A stretch of DNA of 64,000 nt, from positions 141,064 to 205,063 of the forward strand of contig JANUSC010000384.1 of assembly GCA_025200525.1 (NCBI GenBank), given 5' to 3'. Positions 46,389-58,030 of this stretch are shown here, in pieces (within the stretch, counting starts at the first letter, position 1; each line of letters opens with the position of its first letter). The notes under the pieces are model-generated. The model was not told where the DNA came from. It did no database searches and worked only from the letters and a program-made list of their open reading frames with translations. A program made the position numbers and the translations under genes. This stretch comes from Camellia lanceoleosa. Taxonomy: Eukaryota > Streptophyta > Magnoliopsida > Ericales > Theaceae.

Positions 46389-47165
46389 CTATAAGCAATT
46401 CATGCATGACCAAAGCTATTCCAAACAGAGATAGAGCATGCTAAATAAAGGCCAACAACATGCTGGAGTGGAGTCAACACACGCTAGAATTATGGACTAA
46501 AACATCAAGCATGCAAGGCTAGTGAGTAAGATTACACTACAAGTGTAAAAAGCATGTAAGAAGTGGCCAAGATAGCCCAAAACAGAGCCAAGAAATGTTA
46601 AAAAAAGTCACAAAACATGCTTAGATCAAAGTCAAAAGATGATAGAAAAACATGCTCAAGAAGTAGGCCAACAAGACATGCAAAGGAGAAACAAGGAGAG
46701 GATCACCCCTTCTATTTTGGTCCTAAAAATAGTTTTTGCCATCGAAAATCCTGGATTTCAGTGGTTAAAAGGCCAAAAAGAGATTGTTTTAAAGGCTTTT
46801 AAACATGGCACAAAGCTTGGCCAATAAGCCACAAAAGAGAGAGGACCACCCCTAATCCCAAAAGGGCCTCAAATAATCATTTTCAACACTCAAAAATAGA
46901 GGTTTTTGTAGTTGACAACTAGGCCAAAAACAACATGCAAGGTTGGCCAAACAAATGAAGCAAAACAAAGATTAAAAGGAGATAACTTCTTACCCTTGAA
47001 GACAGCAGCAAAACAACAACTTTCTTGAGCTAAAACCAACTTTGAGCCCTCAAACCAAGCCTCAAGAGACCTCAACTCCAATATGAGAGTGTTTGGCTAA
47101 GAGTGCTAGTGCAACTTTGTAGAGAAGGACCACTTTCAAGCCTAAAATAAGGAGAGAGAGGTTTC

Positions 47166-47203
<38 letters not shown>

Positions 47204-47663
47204 GCTTAGCCAAAATTTTCTAACCCCTTGCATGCATATAGAAGACCTCTATATATAGGAGATATAAGGAGCCTTCAAACAAATCCATCCCTCTACGTGC
47301 AAGCAGATAGTCTATCCTGCAAACAACTGGCTCAAAAATATCTAAAATATATCTGTTGAAATAATGGTGGCTTACCGCCATCACAGGCCGATAATGCCTC
47401 ATTAATGGCTTCGATGGCCTATTGATGGCCGGGCAGAAGGATCTCATGGTCAAGACCCTTGATCATGCCTCGCGTGTCATCATGAACATCAATATGGAGG
47501 ACCAAAGCATGGTCCAAAATGAGACAGAATGGAAATAGGGTCCGAAGGATCAAACTCGAGCATTTCGTCATGAAGTAGAGCGCCAAAAGCAATCAAACTT
47601 GTTGCTGGATGAACCTACAAGAACATCCAAGTCTTGAGGACGGCAAAAAATGGGGTGTCTACA
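46389..47663 (-). repeat. Outer C-family LTR, right part (C3)
   Basis: Resumes the outer C LTR after C2. Ends ATGGGGTGTCTACA at 47663, the same terminus as C2. TATA-like CTATATATAG near 47248-47258; upstream in the LTR's sense (47365-47435) lies a cluster of GGTGGCTTACCGCC, ATGGCTTCGATGGCC and TGATGGCCGGGC. A GA microsatellite is at 47166-47209. Confidence 0.65.
47166..47209. repeat. GA dinucleotide microsatellite
   Basis: About 18-20 uninterrupted AG units (TAGAGAGAG...), located near the TATA-like box of the C3 LTR, in its presumed transcribed part. Confidence 0.9.
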
Positions 47664-48302
47664 CGAGGGTGAAAGTCTCGAAACCTTATATACATCTGAA
47701 TGATGTTGCTGATTGAAGTGTTGATACTATGAGTTGTAGTCTCATTTGAATTGTCTGGATAAATAATGTACCATGTTAAAGAATTGATTTGAAAAAAGGA
47801 ATAGAAATGGATTGAAATGCAGTTGTAAATGTTGTCTGGTTATGGAAAGGATGCATGTTGGTTTACATATGTGTAACATTTATCGGATGCTAATGTTTTA
47901 GTTATTTCTCATATTATGTTTAGCATATCTCTACTGGGCATTGACTCACCCTACTTGAGACACCATTTTCAAGTGCAGGTGATATGCCACCTCCAAGGGT
48001 ATAGCTTGGGAGGTTTTGGAGCTGAAGGCGTCGTTTTGATGTTTTGTCAATATTTGTGTTTAAATGTAAATCTAAGCCAAGGGCTTTACTTGTAAAAGAG
48101 TTAGAACTCTTCTTTTGTGTAACCAGGTAACAACTTGGTAAGATGTAAGCCCGCAGGGCGTTTTATTATTTTGTAAACCTTTGTAACTTATATGAAATAC
48201 CCTTTTGTAATATTAACTCTGATGAATGAAAATGTGACTTATCTATCATGTTTATAAAAATGTTGAATTATGGGTTTATGTAATTTTTTTGAGGGCGTGG
48301 CA
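47664..48302 (+). repeat. LTR L1, 3' part only, plus strand
   Basis: Matches LTR L4 from 63597 to the window end, then continues to GAGGGCGTGGCA, the LTR end. The 5' ~1.5 kb is absent; C-family DNA adjoins instead. Followed by a primer site, so it is the 5' LTR of internal region 1. L1 and L4 share sequence not found in L2 or L3 (TAAATAATGTACCATGTTAA). Confidence 0.8.
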
Positions 48303-48305
48303 ACT

Positions 48306-48317
48306 TGGTATCAGAGC
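48306..48317 (+). other. Primer-binding site of internal region 1
   Basis: TGGTATCAGAGC, complementary to the 3' end of initiator-Met tRNA, three bases after the L1 edge. Confidence 0.92.
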
Positions 48318-48701
48318 GTACCGAGTTTGAATACTTTGGGTAATGGGAAGTGATTGGTACAACAATGGGTTTGTCTCGGTTGTTAGGGACTTATGTATAG
48401 TGTTATGTGTTTATGTGATAACATGTTTATGTGATTATATGGGTATGAGATTTAGTTTCTAGGATGTTGATCGGGTCTATGGGTTTCTAGGAGTCCTATT
48501 GGAAAGGCACTTGATCACCGCTGCTTTAATCGAACTCTAGCAACGCGAGTGAAATAAATTATCCGGAAATGAAATTCGTAAGTGTTTATGTGATTATGTG
48601 CTTAAGTGGAATGAATTACTGTTGTCCACCGTATTAGGACGCGAGTGAAATGGTTTCGGCACATTTGTGAATGTGCTAATCCTTTTGTTACCTTTATTAG
48701 G

Positions 48702-49560
48702 ATGTTGGGACGAGGTCATGGAGGTAGGCGTGGTAGGCCTAGGAGGCAGGAGATGCCTATACCGGATGAGATTCCTACACAGGAGGACAGTGTTGGTCAA
48801 GCCAACGTGGTTGAGCTAGTAGGGCAACAAGCCATAGGCGCCCTAGCCCGTGAAATGACAGGAGCATTGAGGGAGTCAATGGACATTCTCCGAGCTGAGA
48901 ATCAAGTCCAGGCCCATGCAGCTGAGGCAAGGCCATCTTTTCTGAAGAGAGAGTTTTTCCGGTCGAATTCGGATGAGTTTTTAGGTGATCCCAAAGAGCC
49001 ACTGAAGGCTGATGAGTGGTTAGAGTAGATGACTAAGACGTTTGAGATGCTTGGCATCAAAAACGGAGGCTTGAAGGTGACCTTGGCGTCCTTCCAGTTG
49101 AAGGGAGACGCAGGTCAGTGGTGGAAGTTTGTACGGGGAAGTATTGGAGGAACTTGGGAGGCTTTTGTTGACGCCTTCCAGGAGTAGTTTTGCCTCCCAC
49201 TGTTAAGGAGAAGTTGAGGGACTAGTTTTGTCAGCTCAAGTAGCTGAACACACTAGTGGCTGGGTTTGAGGCTATATTCACCAATTTATCTAGGTTTGCA
49301 CCTGAGTTAGTGGCGATTGAGGAACGCCGCTGTCTGGAGTTCGAGAAGAAGTTGAGGACCGGACTCATGTTTCGAGTGGCCGGGTCCATGATTAGGGAGT
49401 ATCGGTGCCTTGTGGAGGCTGCAGCCCATCTTGAGACTATTATGCATGCAGAAGAAGAGAGGATGAGGGGCTCTAGGAGAAGTTAGGATGGCCAGGGGGA
49501 CGGTAAGAGGCAGAGGGGTCCTAACCCTTAACAGTCCCAGGGAGTACATTCGAGATCTAC
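48702..49560 (+). pseudogene. Gag of internal region 1, four TAG stops
   Basis: Begins MLGRGHGGRRGRPRRQEMPI at 48702 and matches the Gag at 53076. Capsid features include TLASFQLKGDAGQWWKFVRG and FTNLSRFAPELVAIEERRCL. TAG codons occur at 49026 and 49185, then, after a one-base frame change, at 49223 and 49241; related copies have Gln (CAG) at most of these places. A zinc-knuckle remnant (YKCGQLGHKSLAC, first Cys lost) is near 49612-49655. Confidence 0.8.
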
Positions 49561-49927
49561 CTTTCTAGTACCGAGTTCAGGTTCTGGGAGAGGCGGTCAG
49601 GGAGACATCACCTATTACAAATGTGGTCAGTTGGGCCACAAGTCTCTAGCTTGCCTGCAGAGGGGAGGAGGGCAGCGTACAATATCATCTTCGGCTCGTT
49701 CTCAAGGCTAGAATCAAGGCAGAGGCTAGCTACTCACTTGTTATCTATGTGGGCAGGCGGGGCACCTAAAGAGGTTTTGCCCGCAGTCGAGTGGCACATT
49801 TGGTGCGTCTGGTTCGAGACAAACATAGAGTTATCAGCCAACTCAGTTAGTTCAGGCCTCGAGGGCCAATCAGGGAGCCTCTTCGGCTCAGTCTGTGTAG
49901 TAGTCTTATGCTCCGAGAGGTAAGCAG

Positions 49928-50640
49928 GTGGATCAGAGACCTACAGGGCGCGTGTATGCCGTTACAGTGCCAGATCTTATACCGGCTCCATCTATTGTGA
50001 GAGGTACCTTTTTGTTTTGCAACTCGGTTGCTAATGTGTTGATTGATACGGGTGCATCCCATTCTTTTATATCTTCTGCTTTTGCATCTATTTTGGGATT
50101 GGAGTTGGCACAGTTAGCTTCTCCTATTTGTGTAGTATCACCTCTTGGGGGCGAGCTGATTTTGAAACAGGGTGTCGGAGTTGTGATATAGAGGTCGCTG
50201 ATCATCTGCTTCCCTTTTCTTTTGTGTTGATGGATATGTCTGGGTTTGATGTGATTTTGGGTATGGACTGGTTATCGCTATACCGGGCTGTTATCGATTG
50301 CTATCGCCAGAGAGTTACTGTATGTACCTTGAGCAGCGATTGCTTTCATTTCCTAGGGGATCGGGTTGGTACAGTCTTACCACCGGTGTATGATCCACGA
50401 GGGCGGAGTGAGCTTAGTTGTCTTCTTGCTAGTCAGATGAGTAGTGAGTGTGATGAGACCCGGACTGAGTTGCGCAGAGTGGTTTGTGAGTACTCGGACG
50501 CCTTACCCGAGGATCTTGTTAGTTTACCACCCCATTGAAAGATCGAGTTCTCTATTGACTTAGTGCCCGCACAAAGACCGATTTCCATGGCATCGACGCT
50601 TTTTCCCCAAAAGTTGAGTGATTTGAAGATTCAACCCGTG
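49928..50640 (+). pseudogene. Protease and truncated RT start of internal region 1
   Basis: Protease with LIDTGASHSFISSAF (active site DTG) near 50040, one frame change near 50165, then [20 protein letters not shown] and YDPRGRSELSCLLAS to a stop at 50536. RT begins after that and breaks off at about 50640, where LTR L2 starts. RT, RNase H and integrase are missing here. Confidence 0.85.
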
Positions 50641-50642
50641 AG

Positions 50643-52680
50643 TTATAGCGATCTCGGTTTTCCTTCTTTTGTTGTTGTATTTGACTTAGGTTTCGTGGAG
50701 TTGGTATTGTTTATATCTTGTTTTCGCCCTTAATTCTTTTGTATATGAGTTTTAGGATGCGCAAGTGTTGGGTGTGTTTTGAAACAAATGGTTGTTGCCC
50801 AGATTTTGGTGTCTTCGCCGAGCGAAGATTTTGTCGCCGAGCGAAGTTTTTGTTTTAGTTCCTTCGCCTGTGGTTCCTTCACTCGAGCGAGAGTTGAGTT
50901 TTGTGTCTGGTGGCTCGAGCGAGAAGTCTTACACTCGAGCGTGCGTCTGCGTCTCTTTTTGACCTAAAGGTTGTGTTTCTTGGCTTGAGCGAGCTTTTCC
51001 TTCGCTCGAGCGAGTGAGCTGTATGTTTTGGATTTCTTCGCTTGAGCGAGATTTTCTTCGCTCAAGCATGCTTCTAGGTTGCAGACTTGATGCTTCGAAT
51101 TGTGCGCTCGAGCGAGGTTTCCTTGTGTCTGGTCGCTCGAGTGACCACTCCTTCGCTTGAGTGAGCCTTGTATATATCAGTTGGCAACACGGGTTACACT
51201 TCACTTTTTCATCATCTTCTTTTATACAAACCCTAGATCCGGCTCCCTCTCTCTCTACATACACCTTCTCTCTAGGATTTCATCTACTTCTAGAGTGTTT
51301 CTACCCTAATCTCTTTGTAAGAAAGATAGAGGGTGGTGTGGGCTTCACTTTAATCTGAAAAGTTGTGGATTTGGAGCACTTTGATTTTCACCTCTCTCCT
51401 CCTTTGAGCTCCAAAAATTAAGGTAGGGATACCCTACTCCTTCTTATGAGTTTTGTCATAAATTTTGGTCATTTTGATTAGATGGTGTTGTTGGGTAATT
51501 TTGAAAAAAGTTAGGGTTTGATTTGTAAATTTTAAAAGAGGGGTTTTGTATTTTAAAGCCCCATGTGTATAAAAAGCTTTTGGAATATGAGTTTGTGAGT
51601 CAAATTGGTGGAATTTGGTCTTAGGATCAATATTTGAGAAAAAGGGAAAATGCCCTAATTAATATGACAAATTAATTTGCATAATTAATTTGGGGAAAGT
51701 ATGGAATTATGAAATTGAGTTGAAAATCATGAAAATGAGAAATTATGAGATTGAATGGTGTAGTTGGATAAATTAATCACTCACCTATGAAAATGTTGAT
51801 ATTTTATCTGTTTGATAAATTTATTATCTGGTTAGAGATATCTGCCTTGGGCTATCGGTGGAGGATAGTCTTGATTGTTGTAGACACTGTATGTTGATTA
51901 GGGAAAACTGAAACTAATCACATTGAATATGTCATTGAATATGACAGTTGAAATAATATATCAAATATGTGTATTGATTGATCACTGTATATGATAAGTG
52001 GATACATACATTGTATATGTATGTTGAGTGGGAGGAGGTAGAGGATATACTCCATGGTTTTGGAGGAGATAGGGGATGGACTCTTAAACCCGTTTGGGAG
52101 GAGATAGGGGATGGACTCCATTGATAATTGAAGTATGGAAGTGTTTTAATATAAGTTGTAGTCTCATTTAATTGTTTGGCCAGGTTTTGAGCCATGTTTG
52201 TGAATCAAAATTGGATAAGTAAAGGGAAGTGAAATGAAACATAAATATATTTGTCATGGAACTGGAATGTAATGTGAGTTGATTTGCAAGTGTTAAGCAT
52301 CTATCAAATGCTAATGTTTTAGTCATCTCTCATACTTGGTTTATATCTCTATTGGGCTTTAGCTCACCCTATATGGGACATCATTTTCAAGTTCAGGACA
52401 TATGCAACCTCCAAGGACGAAAGAACTTTTGTCGTTATCTTTTTGTGTGTTACATGTAAATTCAAGCCAAGGGCTTATTTTGTGTAAAGAGTTAGAACTC
52501 TTATTTTGTTGAACCCAAGTATTGACTTGGAAAGTTGTAAGCCTGTAGGGCATTTACTGTTATTGTCAACATGTAATACCTTTGTAATGAATACTCTGAT
52601 GAATGGAAATGTGCGTTATTCTCTTATGTCTATGCATGTCAAGAATGTGGGTTTATATGTATTATTTTGAGGGCGTTACA
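50643..52680 (+). repeat. LTR L2, plus strand
   Basis: From TTATAGCGATCTCGG to GAGGGCGTTACA, about 2,040 bp. The 5' edge lacks a clear TG and is preceded by truncated RT. It holds the palindrome array (50816-51162) and TATA-like TATATATC at 51171. The R/U5 part matches other TGTAACGCC-family LTRs (GGTTTTGGAGGAGATAGGGG). Clearly different in sequence from L1, L3 and L4. Confidence 0.8.
50816..51162 (+). promoter_or_regulatory. CTCGAG palindrome pairs upstream of the L2 TATA
   Basis: CTCGAG or one-base variants at 50882, 50914/50934, 50984/51005, 51041/51061, 51107 and 51136/51156, with GCCGAGCG forms at 50817/50836. Pairs are 20-21 bp apart. The last copy ends about 10 bp before TTGTATATATCAG (51168), so the array sits directly on the core promoter. 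Confidence 0.75.
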
Positions 52681-52683
52681 ACT

Positions 52684-52695
52684 TGGTATTAGAGC
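52684..52695 (+). other. Primer-binding site of internal region 2
   Basis: TGGTATTAGAGC, the initiator-Met tRNA site with one C-to-T change, three bases after the L2 edge. Confidence 0.88.
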
Positions 52696-53075
52696 GTACC
52701 GAGTTTGAATACTTCGGGTACGTGGGAAGTGGTTAGTACCACAATGAGCTTGTCTCGCTTGTTAGAGACTTAAGTGTAATGTTATGTACTTATGTGATAA
52801 CATGTTTATGTGGCTATATGGGTATGAGATTTAGTTTCTAGGATGTTGATTGGATCCTTGGGTTTCGAGTCCGTTGGAAAAGCACTTGATCAATGCCGCT
52901 TTCTAATCTAACTCTAGCAATGCCTCGGACCGCTATTATCCTAAAATGAAGTTCGTAAGTGCTTATGTGATTATGTGCTTACGTGAGTGAATTACGCTTG
53001 TCTATGTATTAGGATGTGAGTGAAATAGCTTCAACACATTGTGAATGTGCTAATGTCTTCAAGCATTTTATTAGG

Positions 53076-54060
53076 ATGTCAGGACGAGGACGTGGTGGTA
53101 GGCAAGGTAGGCCTAGGTGGCAGCAGATGCCTATACCGGATGAGATTCCAAAGACAAAGAGGGTGTTGGTCGTGCCAATATGGCTTGAGCCAAGAGGTCA
53201 ACAGCCATGGGCGCCTTTAGCCCGAGATGGCAGGAGCATTGAGGGAATCCATGGACATTCTCAGAGCTGAAAATCAAGTCTAGGCCCATGTTATTGAGGC
53301 AGGGCCTTCTTTTCTGAAGAGGGAGTTTTTTCGGTCTAATCCGAATGAGTTTCTGGGGGATCCGAAAGAGTCACTTAAGGCTGACGAGTGGCTTGAGCAG
53401 ATGACGAAGACGTTTGAGATGCTTGGCATCGAAGACGGCGCCTTAAAGGTGACCTTAGCGTCCTTCCAGCTGAAGGGAGACGCGCATCAGTGGTGGAAGT
53501 TTGTTCGGTCAGATTGGAGGCATTTGGGAGGCTTTGCTGATGCCTTTTAGAAAAGTTTCGCCTCCGCCGCCGTGAGAAGTTGAGGGATCGCCTGCCACCA
53601 AGCAAATGAGTTCATCAAGGGTCGAAGTTTGAGGCCGCATTTACCAGCTTATCTAGGTTTGCACCTGAGCTAGTTGCGTCTGAGGAATGCCGTTATCTTG
53701 AGTTCGAGAAGAAGTTGAGACACGGGCTCATGGTTAGGGTTGCTGGGTCCATGACTCGGGAGTATGGACGCCTTGTGGATGATACGGCGCATCTTGAGAT
53801 TATTATGCATGAGGAGGATGAGAGGATGAGGCGCTCCAAAAGGAGTCAGGATGGCCAGGGAGATGGTAGAAGGTAGAGGAGTTCTAACCCTCAGCAGCCC
53901 CTGTGGTGCTTATAGATCTACCTTCCCAAAGGTCGAAGTTCAGTTTCTAGGAGAGGCAATCAGGAGACTTTACTTGTTACAAATGTGGTTAGTCACACAA
54001 ATTTCTAGCTTGCTCATGAGGGAAGGAGGATAGAGAGCCTTCATCTTCACCGATCTCAGA
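53076..54060 (+). pseudogene. Gag of internal region 2, multiply frameshifted
   Basis: Starts MSGRGRGGRQGRPRWQQMPI. Capsid coding is recognisable by comparison with internal region 1 (ADEWLEQMTKTFEMLGIEDG, FQLKGDAHQWWKFV) but several frameshifts occur, notably at 53160-53220 and 53540-53620. The zinc-knuckle remnant near 53965-54010 reads TCYKCG then a stop. Confidence 0.75.
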
Positions 54061-54132
54061 GCTGAGTCAGGCAGAGGCCACCGCCTTGTTACTGGGCAGG
54101 TCAAAGGGCACCTGAAGAGGTTTTGACTGCAG

Positions 54133-54819
54133 TTGAGTGGCACATCTGGTGCATCTAGTTCGAGGCAGACTCAAAGCCATCAGCCAGGTCAGTCAGTTCA
54201 GGCCTCGAGGGCCAATCAGGGGGCCCCATCGTCTCATTCTGTACAGCAGTCTTATGCTTTGGGAGGTGAGCAGGTAGACCAGAGACCTTCAGGGCGCGTG
54301 TATGATGTTACCGCGCAGGATCTTGTACCGGCTCCATCTGTTGTGAGAGGTACCTTTTTGTTTTGCAACTCGATTGCTAACGTGTTGATTGATACGGGTG
54401 CATCCCATTCCTTTATATCTGTTGCATTTACATCTGTTTTGGGGTTGGAGTTGGCGCAGTTAGCTTCTTCTATTTGTGCTGCATCACATGTTGGGGGTGA
54501 GTTGATTTTGAAACAAGGGTGTCGGGGCTGTGATATAGAGGTCGTTGATCGTCGACTTCCATTCTCTTTTGTAGTTATGGCTATGTCGGGCTTTGATGTG
54601 ATTTTGGGTATGGACTGGTTATCGTCATACCATGCTGTTATTTATTATTACCGCCAGAGGGTCACTGTATGTACCTTGAGCGGGGATTGTTTCCATTTCT
54701 TGGGGGATCGGGTTGGTAATGTTTTGCCACCAGTGTATGATCCACGAGGGTGGAGTGAGCTTAGTGGTCTTCTCGCTAGCTTTATGAGTAGTGAGTGTGA
54801 TGAGATCCAGATTGAGTAA
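54133..54819 (+). pseudogene. Protease of internal region 2
   Basis: 228 codons, open. A Ser/Gln-rich linker (SSSRQTQSHQPGQSVQASRA) is followed by the aspartic protease: [60 protein letters not shown]. It cleaves the Gag-Pol polyprotein. Ends at TAA where related copies continue into RT. Complete protease domain with the catalytic DTG. Confidence 0.88.
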
Positions 54820-55760
54820 CCCATAGTGGTTTGTGAGTACTCGGACGTCTTTCCCGAGGATCTTGTTAGTTTACTACCCCATCGAGAGATCGAATTCTTT
54901 ATTGACTTAGTGCCTGGCATGGCACCGATTTCTATGGCACCCTATCATTTTGCCCCAGCCGAGTTGAGTGAGTTGAAGATTCAACTCTAGTAGTTACTAG
55001 ATAAGGGCTTTATCCGCCCTAGTACTTGGGAGCACCAAATTTCTTTTGCTAAAAAGAAAGATAGGGCTTTGAGATTTTGTATCGACACGGAAATTGAATC
55101 TGCTACGCTAAGAACAAGTACCGTGATGCCTCAGATGATGATTTGTTTGACCAGCTTGAAAGGGTCCCGTTGTTTCTCTAAGATAGACTTGAGATTGAGT
55201 TACCATCGCTTGAGGGTCATGGAGGAAGATATCCCAAAGACGCATTTCGTGACGCTGTATAGCCACTATGAGTTTTTGGTGATGCCTTTTGGGCTCACCA
55301 ATGCACCGACAGTTGTTTATGGACTTGATGAACCGGATATTCCAGAGTTCTTAGATTGCTTTGTGGTCGCTTTGTGGACGACATTCGATTTATTCACCTT
55401 CGGAGGAGGAGCACGAGGAACACTTGAGAGTGGTGCTTGAGTTGCTTAGAGTCCATAATCAGATGCCAAGTTTGGGAAGTGTGAGTTCTAGCTAAGAGAG
55501 GTTAAATTCTTAGGCCATGTAGTTTCCGTGAAGGGTGTCTATTGATACATCCAAGATAGAGGCAACGCAAGATTGGGCACAACAGAAGAGTGTTTTGAGA
55601 TTTGCGTCGATTAGCCGGGTATTACCGCCATTAGAAAGATTTTTCCAGGCTAAGCTTCACCTTTGACTAGATTACGCGGAAAGGGGTCAAGTTTGTATGG
55701 AATGAGACTTGTGAAAAGTCGTTCCAAGAACTTAAGATTAGACTCACCACCACTCCAGTT
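54820..55760 (+). pseudogene. Reverse transcriptase of internal region 2, broken
   Basis: Pieces in changing frames: [21 protein letters not shown], two adjacent TAG where Gln is expected (about 54988-54993), [11 protein letters not shown], then 55069-55440 with RCFSKIDLRLSYHRLRVMEE and [16 protein letters not shown]. The catalytic DD box region (about 55365-55395) is out of frame. Not functional. Confidence 0.8.
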
Positions 55761-56357
55761 TTGATTATTTTGGAGAGAGGTTTGGGTTATGTAGTTTATT
55801 GTGATGCTTCACGAGAGGGTTTGGGTTCTGTGCTGATGCAAGAGGGGAAAGTGGTAGCCTATGGCTCGCGGCAGTTGAAAATACACGAGAGGAATTACCC
55901 TACACATGATCTAGAGTTAGCAGTAGTGACTTTTGCCCTGAAGATTTGGAGGCACTACCTTTATGGTGAAAGATTCGAGGTGTTCTTGGATCATAAGAGT
56001 CTAAAGTATCTGTTTACACAGAAAGACTTGAACTTGAGGCAGAGGAGGTGGATGGAGTTTATTGAGGATTACAACTTCGAGTTGTATTACCATCCGGGGA
56101 AGGCCAATGTTGTGGCTGATGCCCTTAGCAGGAAATCCATTAGTGATGTAGCTTGTATAGCCATCCGGGAGTGGGAAATGTTGGGTGCACTTGGCGAGTT
56201 TGATTTGTTTCTGGGTGAATCTATTGAGGCTACAGCCTTGTTTTCTATAGTTGCGCAGCCTACACTTGTGAATCAGGTGTTAGAGGCACAGAGAGGTGAC
56301 CTTGAGGTAGAATCCTCCGGGAGAAGATCTCCAAAGGGAAGGTTGAGAAGGGTTTGA
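55761..56357 (+). pseudogene. RNase H of internal region 2
   Basis: 198 codons, open: [80 protein letters not shown]. It has the RNase H catalytic Asp/Glu pattern, and here the Leu after THDLE is intact (element A has a stop there). Frame lost at 56357 before integrase. Confidence 0.88.
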
Positions 56358-56397
56358 CCGTATCCCAACCCGAGTGTGAGATACCGAATCGTCTGCT

Positions 56398-57665
56398 TGT
56401 GCCGAGTCTTGCCGAGAGGAAGTACTCCAAGAGTTTCACCATTCACGCCTTGTGCATCCGAGAGGCACTAAGATGTATCGTGATTTGGCTCGCCAGTTTT
56501 AGTGGTGGGGTATGAAGAAGGATGTGGCAGTTTTTGTGTCTAAGTGCCTTACTTGTCTGCAAGTGAAGGCCGAGCATTAGAGGCCAGCGGGTTTGTTGCA
56601 ACCCTTGCCTATTGCCGAGTGGAAGTGGGAGCATGTTACGATGGACTTCTTGTAGGTCTTTTGAGGACTCCGTGGGTAGTGATGCTATTTGGGTGGTTGT
56701 AGACCGTTGACTAAGTCATGACTTTATCCCTATGTGCATGAGAGACTCGGTAGATCATCTTGTCGACTTGTATATTCCGGACATAGTAAGGTTGCACGGG
56801 GTCCCAGTGACGATCGTCTCAGATAGAGATCCTCGTTTTACTGCTAGGTTGTGGCAGAGTTTGCAGAGTTCCTTGGGTACTAAGTTGACTTTTAGTACGG
56901 CTTATCATCCTCAAACTGACGAGCAGTCCGAGCGTACTATTCAGATCGTTGAGGATATGCTTCGAGGTTGTGTCCTTGACTTTAGTGGGACGTGGGAGAG
57001 GCATTTGCCTTTGGTAGAGTTTGCCTACAACAACAGCTACCTAGCATCGGATGGCACCGCTTGAGGTTTTGTATGGCCTAATCGTAGGTCTCCAGTTTGT
57101 TGGGCCGAGGTGGGTGATGCTCCGTTGTTGGGTTCAGAGTTGGTTAGAGAGACAACAGAGAAAGTTGAGCTTATCCGTAGGAGGCTTGTTACAGCCCAGA
57201 GTCGTCAGAAATCTTATGCTGACCGTAGGAGGCGACCTTTGGTGTTCGAGGTGGGTGATCATGTTTTTTTGAAAATATTACCTAGGCGAGGTTTGATGAG
57301 GTTTGGGAAGAGTGGGAAGTTATCCCCTCGATTTATTGCTCCTTTGAGATTCTTGAAAGAATTGGAGAGGTTGCTTATCGTTTGGCATTGCCACAAGAGG
57401 TTGTCCGGTGCATGACGATTTCATGTGAGTATGCTTCAAGTATGAGCCGATCCATCACATGTGTTGATTGGACCGACTTAGAGGCAGATGAGGATGCCTC
57501 AGATGAGGAGAGACCGGTTCGGTCTTGATAGGCGGGATCAAGTCTTAAGGCAAGACCATTCCCTTGGTAAAAGTTTTGTGGAAACATCACGGAGTGGAGG
57601 AAGCCACTTGGGAACGTGAGTTAGAGGTCCGTGATAAATATCCGGACTTGTTTGTTGATGTGTGA
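56398..57665 (+). pseudogene. Integrase and chromodomain of internal region 2
   Basis: Zinc-binding region at 56455-56590 (TKMYRDLARQF, CLTCLQVKAEH, with TAG in place of Trp and Gln). Catalytic core at 56732-57064 has [20 protein letters not shown] and the DDE glutamate in [12 protein letters not shown]. Next [20 protein letters not shown] (57110-57415), then a chromodomain-like tail (WKHHGVEEATWERELEVRDK) ending DV-stop at 57665. Several frameshifts. Confidence 0.85.
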
Positions 57666-58030
57666 TCATGTATAGGAATTTTGTAACGTTATTGAACTTT
57701 AAGAACATTATGTATGTCTTAAGTTGTAAAACATTGTGAATGTTTTGGTAATGGAAGTTATGTTAACATTGTATATGTTAAGTATTGTGGAAATGCAAGT
57801 ATGATATTAATGTTGCATGTGTTATGAAATTGTGGAAATGAGTTGAAATTGGTAAATTTCAAAGGGATGCATGTTGATAATGCAAGTTGTTATATGATAT
57901 GAATTGCCTCTTGAAAAGAGATGAGTTTGACCGGTAATGGGTCAATGTTGTAATATTATTGAGAATGGAGAAAACCTGCTTTGAAAAACTCGTGGTTTAA
58001 TTTCGGGGACTAAATTCTTTAAGGGGGAGG
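57666..58030 (+). other. 3' spacer and polypurine tract of internal region 2
   Basis: AT-rich spacer with repeated AACATTGTATATGTTA-like motifs, ending CTTTAAGGGGGAGG (58017-58030), the polypurine tract, directly before LTR L3. Confidence 0.8.

Noticed and set aside
16242..48317. tRNA genes suggested by GCTCTGATACCA/TGGTATCAGAGC matches
   Set aside because: Only the 12-base primer-site complement is present next to LTR edges; no cloverleaf or A/B boxes.
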